Assembly (NCBI RefSeq): GCF_001482305.1
Contig: NZ_LOHP01000043.1
Location: forward strand, 1-64,000
DNA from: Leucobacter sp. G161
GTDB lineage: Bacteria; Actinomycetota; Actinomycetes; Actinomycetales; Microbacteriaceae
Length of the DNA stretch: 64,000 nucleotides
Direction of reading: 5' to 3'
Part shown: piece after piece, positions 37,154-45,097 of the stretch
How positions within the stretch are numbered: the first letter of the stretch is position 1
Layout: the number at the start of each line of letters is the position of its first letter
Program-made: the position numbers and the translations under genes
The notes under the pieces: model-generated
Databases searched by the model: none
The model's input: the letters and a program-made list of their open reading frames with translations, nothing else
Told to the model about the DNA's origin: nothing

Positions 37154-38530
37154 CTAGACGGCCGCCTTCTCCCAGATAAAGTGGCCCTTCTGCTGCAGCT
37201 CTTCGTGCTCTGGGCCGAGCGGGATGTCCGTGCGGTCACGCAGCAGCAGCGTCGCGACAAAGGCAACCACCATGACGATCGCGATGTAGATCGCGACGGA
37301 CGTTGAGGTGCCTGTCTGCGCGACGAGCCAGGTCGAGATCATGGGCGCGAATGCGCCGCCGATGATCGCACCGATCGCATACGTGATCGAGACGCCCGAG
37401 AAGCGGATCGACGCCGGGAAGAGCTCGGCAAAGTACGCCGCCTGCTGCCCGTAGGTGAGGCCGTTTCCGATCGCGAAGAGCGAGAGACCCAGGAAGAGGA
37501 GCCACACGTTTCCGGTGTTCACGAGCGGGAACAGGATAAACACGACGGCGAGGAAGGCGATCCAGCCGGCGATGTAGGTGTTCTTGCGGCCGATCTTGTC
37601 GGAGATCACGCCCGCGAGGAATGTCATGATGAGCCACACGACCGAAGCTGCAGCGACCGCAAGGAGCACGGGGGTGCGCTCCATACCCACATGGCCGCCG
37701 TCAGCGACGGGGGTGGTGGCATAGTTCTGGATGTATCCGCCCGTGGTCATGTACCCGGCAGCGTTATTGCCGGCGAAGGTGAGTGCGGCGAGGATGACGA
37801 GCAGCCAGTGCTTCTTGAAGAGCTGGACGACGGGAACCTTCGTCTGCTCCTTGCGCTCCGAGATCTCGGTGAACACGGGGCTCTCCTCGACCGAGCGGCG
37901 CACAACGAGGCCGACGATGATGAGCACGAAGCTCAGCAGGAACGGCACGCGCCAACCCCACTCGAGGAATGCCGCGCCCGGCGAGATAACGCCGGTCATG
38001 AGCGCGAGCATGCCCGAGGCGAGCAGCAGTCCGATTGGCACGCCGATCTGTGGGAAGGCACCCATCCGGCCACGCTGGCCTTCGGGTGAGTGCTCAACGG
38101 CCATGAGGACAGCGCCGCCCCATTCGCCGCCGGTCGACAGCCCCTGGAGGATACGCAGCAGCATGAGGAGGATCGGCGCGAGCATCCCGACCTGTTCATA
38201 GGTCGGGAGCACTCCGATGAGGGTTGTCGCGACACCCATAAGAATCAGGGTGACGACGAGGATCGCCTTGCGTCCGATGCGGTCACCGAAGTGGCCGGCG
38301 AGGAAGGCTCCGAGGGGACGGAACAGGAAGCTCACGCCGACGGTGGCGAAGGCAATGATGGTGCCCGCCTGGCCGCCTGCGGGCTTGAAGAACAGTTCAG
38401 CGAAGACGAGACCAGCCGCACTCGCATACAGGAAGAAGTCGTACCACTCGATGGTGGTGCCGATGACGGTGGCGGCCGCCACCCGCCGCAGTTCGCGCTG
38501 CGATGTGGGCGCAGCAGTTGGGGAGGACAT
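37154..38530 (-). CDS. MFS transporter, metabolite:H+ symporter (MHS) family, copy A
   Basis: A 458-residue carrier with 12 membrane segments, an N-terminal TIEWYDFFLYASAAGLVF and the loop signature GHFGDRIGRKA typical of the MHS family (ShiA, KgtP, ProP relatives), which imports small organic acids, amines or zwitterions with protons. It is closely similar along its whole length to the protein at 43531-44910, including the C-terminal RDRTDIPLGPEHEE. The two flank the amine-oxidase genes, so uptake of the amine or the aromatic acid is likely. The upstream 60 bp also resemble the other copy's upstream region. Confidence 0.9.
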   Translation of the reverse strand: MSSPTAAPTSQRELRRVAAATVIGTTIEWYDFFLYASAAGLVFAELFFKPAGGQAGTIIAFATVGVSFLFRPLGAFLAGHFGDRIGRKAILVVTLILMGVATTLIGVLPTYEQVGMLAPILLMLLRILQGLSTGGEWGGAVLMAVEHSPEGQRGRMGAFPQIGVPIGLLLASGMLALMTGVISPGAAFLEWGWRVPFLLSFVLIIVGLVVRRSVEESPVFTEISERKEQTKVPVVQLFKKHWLLVILAALTFAGNNAAGYMTTGGYIQNYATTPVADGGHVGMERTPVLLAVAAASVVWLIMTFLAGVISDKIGRKNTYIAGWIAFLAVVFILFPLVNTGNVWLLFLGLSLFAIGNGLTYGQQAAYFAELFPASIRFSGVSITYAIGAIIGGAFAPMISTWLVAQTGTSTSVAIYIAIVMVVAFVATLLLRDRTDIPLGPEHEELQQKGHFIWEKAAV

Positions 38531-38790
38531 ACCCAGGAGACTCCTTTGTCGTTTAATGAACAGCGTGTGCGGTATTTGAACACCACAGCTCGGGAATCAC
38601 AATACACGAAACACACGGTTTTCGCCGAGCTACAACAGAAAGTACGCAAAGTGAGTACCTACTTGCGTGGGGGCAACGCCCGGGTGCCGTGCCCGGGAGC
38701 GCTGCCCGCGCGCAGCGCTCCCGACTCAGCCCCGGGCCCCAGCGACGGTGCCGCACAGCGACTTGGCTTCCGAGCAATTCGATGTAGTCT
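38531..38790. promoter_or_regulatory. Divergent region between transporter A and the AraC regulator
   Basis: It contains TGAACA words at 38557 and 38577 matching the leader of the second transporter. It also has an imperfect inverted pair ACGCAAAGT/ACTTGCGT at 38644-38652 and 38661-38668, and a perfect hairpin with 10-bp arms at 38695-38722. The inverted pair is a candidate AraC-type site. No gene is seen here. Confidence 0.4.
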
Positions 38791-39732
38791 GTGCGCATGA
38801 TGGGGCAAAACCTAGCGGAGAGCCTCGGCGCGTTTCGAAACCAGGTGACGGACTCGTTCGTGCCGCTCGAGGTGACACGGGAGTACCGCGATCGCGGCGC
38901 GGCGTTCGGCGCGTGCATGACGTCGATTACGGCCGACGGCATCGCTTTCACCGAGGTCGACGCGGCCCCGCACATTGTGGAGCGTACGGAGGCGACGATC
39001 GCCGCCGGTGGCTCCGGTTACTACAAACTCAGCCTCATGCTCGCGGGCACCGGCCACCTCGTGCAGGACGGACGCGAGCTCCTGTTGCGGCCCGGCGACC
39101 TCGCCATCTACGACACTTCACGGCCGTACACACTGGGGTTTGACCAGGAGTTTCGCTCCCTTATCGTCATGTTCTCGAAGGACCGGCTCGATCTCCCCGT
39201 CCCCCTTACCGAACAACTGTCAGCGGCGTCCCTCAGTCACGAGCACGGTGGCCTCGCGCCGGTGATCGCAGGGTTCCTGTCGCAGTTCCCGGCCCAGCTC
39301 GATCCGCTCACCGCCGGCGTGCGCACGAAGCTCGCGCACACGAGCCTTGACCTCATCAGCACGCTGTGCGCCGAGGTGCTCGATGCCTCGGCCGCGCAGC
39401 GGGATCCGCACCAGCTGCTCCTGCAACGCATCTACGCCTACATCGAGGAGCATCTCGGCTCCCCCGAGCTCTCTCCCGGCAGCATCGCAGCTGCGCACTT
39501 CATCTCGAAACGGCATCTGCACGTGCTGTTCCGCGAGGCCGGCACGACCGTGTCGAGCCTCATCCGCGAGCGGCGGCTCGAACGATCCCGCGCAGACCTG
39601 CTCGACCCAGCACTGCACGGCCGCACCGCCGCGGCGATTGCCGCACGGTGGGGCTTTAGTGATGCGGCGCACTTCAGCCGCGTGTTCAAGGCAACCTACG
39701 GGGTCTCTCCGAGCGAGCTTCGCACCGCCTAA
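38791..39732 (+). CDS. AraC-family regulator, FeaR-like
   Basis: A 313-residue activator. Its N-terminal part is the AraC-binding-like (FeaR-type) domain (about residues 20-190: RDRGAAFGACMTSITADG, then LLLRPGDLAIYDTSRPYTLGF). Its C-terminal 100 residues are the double HTH (SPGSIAAAHFISKRHLHVLFREAGTTV, then GFSDAAHFSRVFKATYGVSPSELR). FeaR activates the tyramine/phenylethylamine oxidase and aldehyde dehydrogenase genes in E. coli. The same pair of enzyme genes follows here, so amine-induced control is likely. Start choice: 38791 has no clear ribosome site, and the ATG three codons later is an alternative. Confidence 0.87.
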   Translation: MRMMGQNLAESLGAFRNQVTDSFVPLEVTREYRDRGAAFGACMTSITADGIAFTEVDAAPHIVERTEATIAAGGSGYYKLSLMLAGTGHLVQDGRELLLRPGDLAIYDTSRPYTLGFDQEFRSLIVMFSKDRLDLPVPLTEQLSAASLSHEHGGLAPVIAGFLSQFPAQLDPLTAGVRTKLAHTSLDLISTLCAEVLDASAAQRDPHQLLLQRIYAYIEEHLGSPELSPGSIAAAHFISKRHLHVLFREAGTTVSSLIRERRLERSRADLLDPALHGRTAAAIAARWGFSDAAHFSRVFKATYGVSPSELRTA

Positions 39733-39848
39733 CGACGCTTCGGTCACCGCGAGTCAACTCCGTTGCGCCCACGTGCAAGACCCAGCAGGGTGTGCCCTGC
39801 GATACTCAGCGTGGTTCACCATCTTTCAACGGCGACAAGGACGATTCA

Positions 39849-41942
39849 ATGACGCACGTTCACGACTCTCACACCCCCGATGTCACGCACACGCACGGCA
39901 AGCGGGTCACGACCCCTGCCGAGGCGCGGCACCCGCTGGATCCCCTGACGGGTGAGGAAATTGCGGCCGCGCGGCGGATCCTTGCCGATGCCGGTCACGT
40001 TACGGAGCATACGCGAGTGCCGCGGATGCTCCCCGTCGACCCTCCGAAGGATGTGTTGGCCGCGTGGCGTGAGGGCGACGCGCTGGATCGCCGCATCCGG
40101 GTGACCTTGCTCGACCGCGACACCGGGGTGTCCTCGGAGGCGATCGTCTCGGTGAGCCGAGGAGAGATCGATGCGCTCACCGTGCTCGACACGGGATCGG
40201 CGCCCTACGGCCAGCCGCAGTACCTGTTCGAGGAGTACGACGCCGCGGCCCAGCTCGTGAAGGCCTCCCCCGAGTGGCAGGCTGCGATGCACCGTCGCGG
40301 GCTCGAGGAGCACATGGAGCTCGCGTTCTGTTCGCCGCTCGCCCCGGGCTTCTTCGACCGCGAGGACGAGGTCGGCAAGCGGATCATCCGCTCGCACACC
40401 TACCTCCGGTTCTCAGAGAGCGACAGCCCGTGGGCGCACCCGATCGAGGGGCTCGTCGCGCACGTCGACCTCACCGCGCGCCGAGTCTTCAAGCTCGACG
40501 ACGAGGGCGATATTCCGGTCCCGCAGCAGCACGGCAACTACACGCTCGACGTGCAGGGACCAGCGCGCAGCTCGCTGAAACCCATCGAGATCACGCAGCC
40601 CGAGGGCCCGTCGTTCTCGGTCGATGGCAGCCTGGTGCAGTGGGAGAACTGGAAGTTCCGGGTCGGCTTCAACCAGCAGGAGGGCCTCGTCCTCAACCAG
40701 GTGACCTGGCGCGATGGCGACGAGGATCGCTCGGTCGCGACCCGCGCGAGCGTGCCAGAGATGGTGGTGCCGTATGGCGACACCTCGGTGAGCAGGCACT
40801 GGATCAGCTACTTCGACGCCGGCGAGTACCTCCTCGGCAAGAACGCGAACTCACTCGCGCTCGGCTGCGACTGCCTCGGCGTGATCCACTACTTCGACGC
40901 GTTCGTGCCCGACGACCACGGTAACCCCGTCGTCATCCCGCAGGCCGTGTGCATGCACGAGGAGGACTACGGCATCCTCTGGAAGCACACGGACCTGGCC
41001 GGCAATGCCGAGACCCGCCGCAGCCGCCGCCTCGTGGTGAGCTACTTCACGACGATCGGCAACTACGACTACGGCTTCTTCTGGTACTTCTACCTCGACG
41101 GCTCGATCCAGATGGAGGCGAAGGCGACAGGCATCGTGGTCGCGGGCGCCGGGATCCCGGGCAGTGAGGATCCGCACGGGCCCGAGATCGCGCCGGGCAT
41201 CTTCACGCCCGTGCACCAGCACATTTTCTGCGCGCGCCTCGACGTCGCGATCGACGGCGAAGACAACACGCTGCACGAGATCGAGGCGGCGGGCATCCCG
41301 ACCGGCCCCGAGAACCCCTACGGCAACGCGTTCACCTGGACGAACACGCAGCTCACGAGCGAGCTCGAGGCGCAGCGGATCGCGAACGGGCTGGCTTCGC
41401 GGGTGTGGGAGGTCCGCTCGGCGCACCGCACGAACTACGTCGGCAAGCCAACTGCGTACTGGCTCATTCCCGAGGGCAAAATGCTGCTCGCCGCGCAGCC
41501 CGAGTCGACCGTGCACGGCCGCGCGGCGTTTGCGACGAAGCACCTCTGGGGCACGCAGTACGACGCCGAGGAGCTGTACCCTGCGGGCTTCGCCCCGAAC
41601 TCGCGGCAGCCGGGCGACGGCCTGCCGGCGTGGACGGCGGCCGACCGTTCGCTCGACGGCGAGGACATCGTGCTCTGGCACTCCTTCGGCCCGACGCACA
41701 TTCCGCGCACCGAGGACTGGCCGATCATGCCCGTCGATTACTCGGGCTTTTGGTTCAAGCCGCACGGCTTCCTCGACCAGAACCCCGCGATGAATCTCCC
41801 TGCCGACGCCCGTGCGAGCGCCTCGTGCGCATCGGGCGACAGCACCGGCAACTGCTGCACGGCCGGCGGATGCGGCTGCTGCGCCGGAGACGCCTGCCGC
41901 TGCGGCAGCGCGAACTGCGGCTGCGGCACGCCGCGCGGTTGA
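39849..41942 (+). CDS. Copper-containing amine oxidase with Cys-rich C-terminal tail
   Basis: A 697-residue quinoprotein that oxidises primary amines to aldehydes, H2O2 and ammonia. Tyr406 in NYDYG is the topaquinone precursor, Asp323 in YFDAGEY is the probable catalytic base, and the copper ligands are His456, His458 (VHQHIF) and His617 (GPTHIPR). The spacing matches Arthrobacter phenylethylamine oxidase. After the normal domain end, residues 660-692 hold ten cysteines in CC and CxC patterns, like a small metallothionein. The N-terminus has five His in the first 16 residues. No signal peptide is seen. AAGGA lies before the chosen ATG. It sits between the FeaR-like regulator and an aldehyde dehydrogenase. 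Substrate: tyramine, phenylethylamine, dopamine or histamine. Confidence 0.93.
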   Translation: MTHVHDSHTPDVTHTHGKRVTTPAEARHPLDPLTGEEIAAARRILADAGHVTEHTRVPRMLPVDPPKDVLAAWREGDALDRRIRVTLLDRDTGVSSEAIVSVSRGEIDALTVLDTGSAPYGQPQYLFEEYDAAAQLVKASPEWQAAMHRRGLEEHMELAFCSPLAPGFFDREDEVGKRIIRSHTYLRFSESDSPWAHPIEGLVAHVDLTARRVFKLDDEGDIPVPQQHGNYTLDVQGPARSSLKPIEITQPEGPSFSVDGSLVQWENWKFRVGFNQQEGLVLNQVTWRDGDEDRSVATRASVPEMVVPYGDTSVSRHWISYFDAGEYLLGKNANSLALGCDCLGVIHYFDAFVPDDHGNPVVIPQAVCMHEEDYGILWKHTDLAGNAETRRSRRLVVSYFTTIGNYDYGFFWYFYLDGSIQMEAKATGIVVAGAGIPGSEDPHGPEIAPGIFTPVHQHIFCARLDVAIDGEDNTLHEIEAAGIPTGPENPYGNAFTWTNTQLTSELEAQRIANGLASRVWEVRSAHRTNYVGKPTAYWLIPEGKMLLAAQPESTVHGRAAFATKHLWGTQYDAEELYPAGFAPNSRQPGDGLPAWTAADRSLDGEDIVLWHSFGPTHIPRTEDWPIMPVDYSGFWFKPHGFLDQNPAMNLPADARASASCASGDSTGNCCTAGGCGCCAGDACRCGSANCGCGTPRG

Positions 41943-42033
41943 TCCGCCCGCACCCACAGCCACCTCACATCACCCACAGGTGCCCCGCCTAACCTGGGGC
42001 CGAACACGAATCCTTTCGAAGAGGAGCAGAACA

Positions 42034-43455
42034 ATGAGCTACGAAACCCTACTCGCCGCAGTCACCGCACCGGCAGGCGCGTCCGGAGACCACACCCGCG
42101 AGGTCTGTGACCCCGCCACCGGCGAGCTCATCGGCATCGCCCCGGTGCAGGACGTCGCGGCGCTCGAGGCCGCCATCGACCGCGCCGAGGCCGCCCAGAA
42201 GGCGTGGGCGGCGCTGCCCGAGGCGAAGCGCTCGGAGTACCTGAACCTCGCCGCCGACGCTATCGAGGCGCACGCCGAGCCGCTCGCGGAGCTGCTGTCC
42301 CGCGAGCAGGGCAAGCCGCTCAACGGCCCGAACGCCCGCTTCGAGGTGGGCGGCTGCGTCGCCTGGACGCGCGCCGCGGCAGGCACCCCGCTCGCCCCCG
42401 AGGTCGTCGTCGACGACGAGTCGGGGTATGCCGAGATGCACTACCGCCCGATCGGTGTCGTCGGCGCGATCTCGCCGTGGAACTGGCCGATGATGATCTC
42501 GATCTGGCAGATCGCGCCGTCGCTGCGCATGGGCAACACGGTCGTCATCAAGCCCGCTGAGACGACAACCCTGTCGGTGCTCGCGCTCGTGCACGTCATG
42601 AACACGGTGCTCCCTGAGGGCGTACTGAACATCGTCCCGGGCCCCGGCCGCTCGGTGGGCGACGCGCTCGCCCGCAGCCCGAAGATCGGCAAGATCATGT
42701 TCACGGGATCGACGAAGGTCGGCAAGGGCATCGTCGAGGCATCCGCACCGAACCTCACCCGGCTCACGCTCGAGCTCGGCGGCAACGATGCGGGCATCGT
42801 GCTCCCCGACGCCGACCCGCAGGCGATTGCGGAGGATCTGTTCTGGGGCGCGTTCATCAACACCGGCCAGACATGCGCGGCGCTCAAGCGGCTGTACGTG
42901 CACGACTCCATCTACGACGCGGTTGTTGCGGAGCTCGCGAAGGTCGCCGAGGCCACCCCGATGGGTGTCGGGCTCGACGAGCAGAACCTGCTGGGCCCCC
43001 TGCAAAACCAGGCCCAGTTCGATGTGGTGGATCGTCTGGTTGAGTCGGCGAAGGCCTCGGGCGCGCGCGTCGTGACCGGCGGCACCCCCGACCGCGACGC
43101 CGTCGGTTTCTTCTACCCGGCGACCCTCATTGCCGACATCGACCCGCACCAGGAGCTCGTGCTCGAGGAGCAGTTCGGCCCGGCGCTGCCGATCATCCGC
43201 TACTCCGACGTCGACGAGGCGGTGCGGCTCGCAAACGAGGTCGAGGTCGGCCTCGGCTCGTCGGTGTGGTCGAGCGACCGGGCGAAGGCCCTCGAGGTCG
43301 CGGCGCGGCTCGAGGCCGGCACGACGTGGATCAACTCGCACGGCGGTCTGCACCCGATGATCCCGTTCGGCGGCATCAAGCAGTCGGGGTATGGCCGCGA
43401 GTTCGGCGTCGAGGGCCTGAAGGCGGTCGCGAACCCGCACGTCATTAGCGGTTAG
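42034..43455 (+). CDS. Aldehyde dehydrogenase (FeaB/phenylacetaldehyde type)
   Basis: A 473-residue NAD(P)-dependent aldehyde dehydrogenase with SPWNWPMM, the general base Glu247 in LELGGND, the nucleophile Cys281 in GQTCAALKR, and PFGGIKQSGYGRE near the end. It follows the amine oxidase gene by 91 bp and would oxidise the aryl-acetaldehyde to the acid (for example 4-hydroxyphenylacetate), as FeaB does in E. coli. An AGAGGAG ribosome site precedes the ATG at 42034; the frame is open further upstream but overlaps the oxidase tail. A terminator-like hairpin follows. Confidence 0.9.
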   Translation: MSYETLLAAVTAPAGASGDHTREVCDPATGELIGIAPVQDVAALEAAIDRAEAAQKAWAALPEAKRSEYLNLAADAIEAHAEPLAELLSREQGKPLNGPNARFEVGGCVAWTRAAAGTPLAPEVVVDDESGYAEMHYRPIGVVGAISPWNWPMMISIWQIAPSLRMGNTVVIKPAETTTLSVLALVHVMNTVLPEGVLNIVPGPGRSVGDALARSPKIGKIMFTGSTKVGKGIVEASAPNLTRLTLELGGNDAGIVLPDADPQAIAEDLFWGAFINTGQTCAALKRLYVHDSIYDAVVAELAKVAEATPMGVGLDEQNLLGPLQNQAQFDVVDRLVESAKASGARVVTGGTPDRDAVGFFYPATLIADIDPHQELVLEEQFGPALPIIRYSDVDEAVRLANEVEVGLGSSVWSSDRAKALEVAARLEAGTTWINSHGGLHPMIPFGGIKQSGYGREFGVEGLKAVANPHVISG

Positions 43456-43475
43456 CTCTCCCCAGCTGGTATCCG

Positions 43476-43524
43476 ACTGCCCGGATCGCTCTCCTGCACA
43501 CCCAACGGGAGCGACCCGGGCAGT
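43476..43524. terminator. Terminator-like hairpin between aldehyde dehydrogenase and transporter B
   Basis: A long imperfect stem (ACTGCCCGGATCGCTC pairs with GAGCGACCCGGGCAGT except for one mismatch) with a loop of about 17 bases, between convergent genes. Confidence 0.7.
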
Positions 43525-43530
43525 TGGTCT

Positions 43531-44910
43531 TTATGCGGCCGGCTTCTCCCAGATGAAGTGACCGCGCCGCTGTTGCTCCTCGTGTTCGGGGCCGAGCGGA
43601 ATGTCGGTGCGGTCGCGCAGCAGCATGGTCGCAACGAACGCGATGCACATCACACCCGCGATGTAGAAGGCGACCGAGGTCGAGGTTCCAGTGAACGTGA
43701 CGAGGGCCTCGGAGATCATGGGCGCGAACGCGCCGCCGAGGATCGCGCCGATCGCGTACGCGATCGACACACCGGAGAAGCGGATCGAGGCGGGGAACAG
43801 CTCCGCAAAGTAGGCCGCCTGGGGGCCGTAGGTCAGGCCGTTGCCGATGGCAAACAGCGCGAGCCCGAGGAACAGCATCCAGACGCTCCCCGTGTTCACC
43901 ATCGGGAAGAGCACGAAAATGACCGCGAGGAAGGCGATCCAGCCGGCAATATACGTGTTCTTTCGCCCGATCCTGTCGGAGATCACCCCGGCGAAGAACG
44001 TGATGGCCAGCCAAATCACGGATGCCCCAGCCACGGCCAGCAGCACCGGCGTACGCTCAAGCCCGACGTGCCCGCCCTCGGCGAGCGGTTTCGTCGCATA
44101 GCCCTGAATGTATCCGCCGGTCGTCATGTAGCCCGCCGCGTTGTTCCCTGCGAATGTGAGCGCTGCGAGCAGGACGAGCAGCCAGTGGTGTTTGAAGAGC
44201 TGCACGATCGGCACCTTGGTCTGCTGCTTCCGGGTCGCTATCTCGGTAAAGACCGGGCTCTCTTCGACGGCGCGGCGTACAACGACACCCACGATAATGA
44301 GCACGAAGCTCAGCAGGAACGGCACGCGCCAGCCCCATTCCAGGAACGCGTCACCCGGCGAGATCACACCAGTCATGAGCGCGAGCACGCCCGAGGCGAG
44401 GAGCAGCCCGATGGGCACACCGATCTGCGGGTAGGCCCCCATGAGTCCGCGTTTGCCTGCCGGAGCGTGTTCGACGGCCATGAGCACGGCCCCGCCCCAT
44501 TCGCCGCCGGTCGACAGCCCCTGCAAGATACGCAGGAAGATGAGCAGGATCGGCGCGGCCAGGCCGATCTGCGAGTAGGTGGGGAGCACCCCGAGCAGCG
44601 TCGTCGCCGTGCCCATGAGCAGCAGCGTGATGACGAGCATTGCCTTGCGCCCGATGCGGTCACCGAAGTGCCCGGCGAGGAAAGCGCCGAGGGGCCGAAA
44701 CAGGAAACTCACCCCGACGGTGGCGAAGGAAATGATTGTCGCGAACCGCGCGCCAGCTGGCGCGAAGAACAGCTCTGAAAACACGAGGCCGGCGGCACTC
44801 GCGTAGAGAAAGAAGTCGTACCACTCGACCGTGGTCCCGATGACCGTCGCAGCGGCGACCCGCCGTAACTCGCGTTGCGAGGTGGGCGGGTGCGCTGTAG
44901 TGGAAGACAT
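43531..44910 (-). CDS. MFS transporter, metabolite:H+ symporter (MHS) family, copy B
   Basis: A 459-residue carrier almost co-linear with copy A (37154-38530): the same TVEWYDFFLYAS start, GHFGDRIGRKA loop and IPLGPEHEE end, with differences mostly in loops and the N-terminal 15 residues. It converges with the aldehyde dehydrogenase gene. The start at 44910 has AGGAG about 9 bases upstream; an ATG 14 codons earlier lies in the conserved leader and is unlikely. The pair probably arose by duplication around the amine-oxidation genes and may have diverged in substrate. Confidence 0.9.
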   Translation of the reverse strand: MSSTTAHPPTSQRELRRVAAATVIGTTVEWYDFFLYASAAGLVFSELFFAPAGARFATIISFATVGVSFLFRPLGAFLAGHFGDRIGRKAMLVITLLLMGTATTLLGVLPTYSQIGLAAPILLIFLRILQGLSTGGEWGGAVLMAVEHAPAGKRGLMGAYPQIGVPIGLLLASGVLALMTGVISPGDAFLEWGWRVPFLLSFVLIIVGVVVRRAVEESPVFTEIATRKQQTKVPIVQLFKHHWLLVLLAALTFAGNNAAGYMTTGGYIQGYATKPLAEGGHVGLERTPVLLAVAGASVIWLAITFFAGVISDRIGRKNTYIAGWIAFLAVIFVLFPMVNTGSVWMLFLGLALFAIGNGLTYGPQAAYFAELFPASIRFSGVSIAYAIGAILGGAFAPMISEALVTFTGTSTSVAFYIAGVMCIAFVATMLLRDRTDIPLGPEHEEQQRRGHFIWEKPAA

Positions 44911-44966
44911 TCGCGGTGGACTCCTGTGTCTGTTCGTGAACAACGTGCCCACTATTTATACACCAG
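44911..44966 (-). promoter_or_regulatory. Conserved leader of transporter B with TGTTCGTGAACA palindrome
   Basis: The 12-bp perfect palindrome TGTTCGTGAACA (44931-44942) and the flanking ACGTGCCC and TATTTATACACC words align with the region upstream of transporter A (38531-38583). This suggests a shared operator or promoter. Confidence 0.5.
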
Positions 44967-45097
44967 ACGAGACCAATACGCGACACCTATAGCGAACTTA
45001 TCGCACACTAACGGGCATTAACTGACGCAGCAGGAACAGCACAGCGGCCCGGCGCGCACTGCACCGGACCGCTGTAGTGTTCAGCGAGGAGTCGAGG

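Noticed and set aside
39792-39848. Upstream start for the amine oxidase
   Set aside because: The extra 19 codons have no ribosome site, while AAGGA lies 8 bases before the ATG at 39849.
40851-41963. Minus-strand open frame opposite the amine oxidase gene
   Set aside because: Alanine/arginine-rich translation without recognisable domain; the amine oxidase on the plus strand has all catalytic residues.
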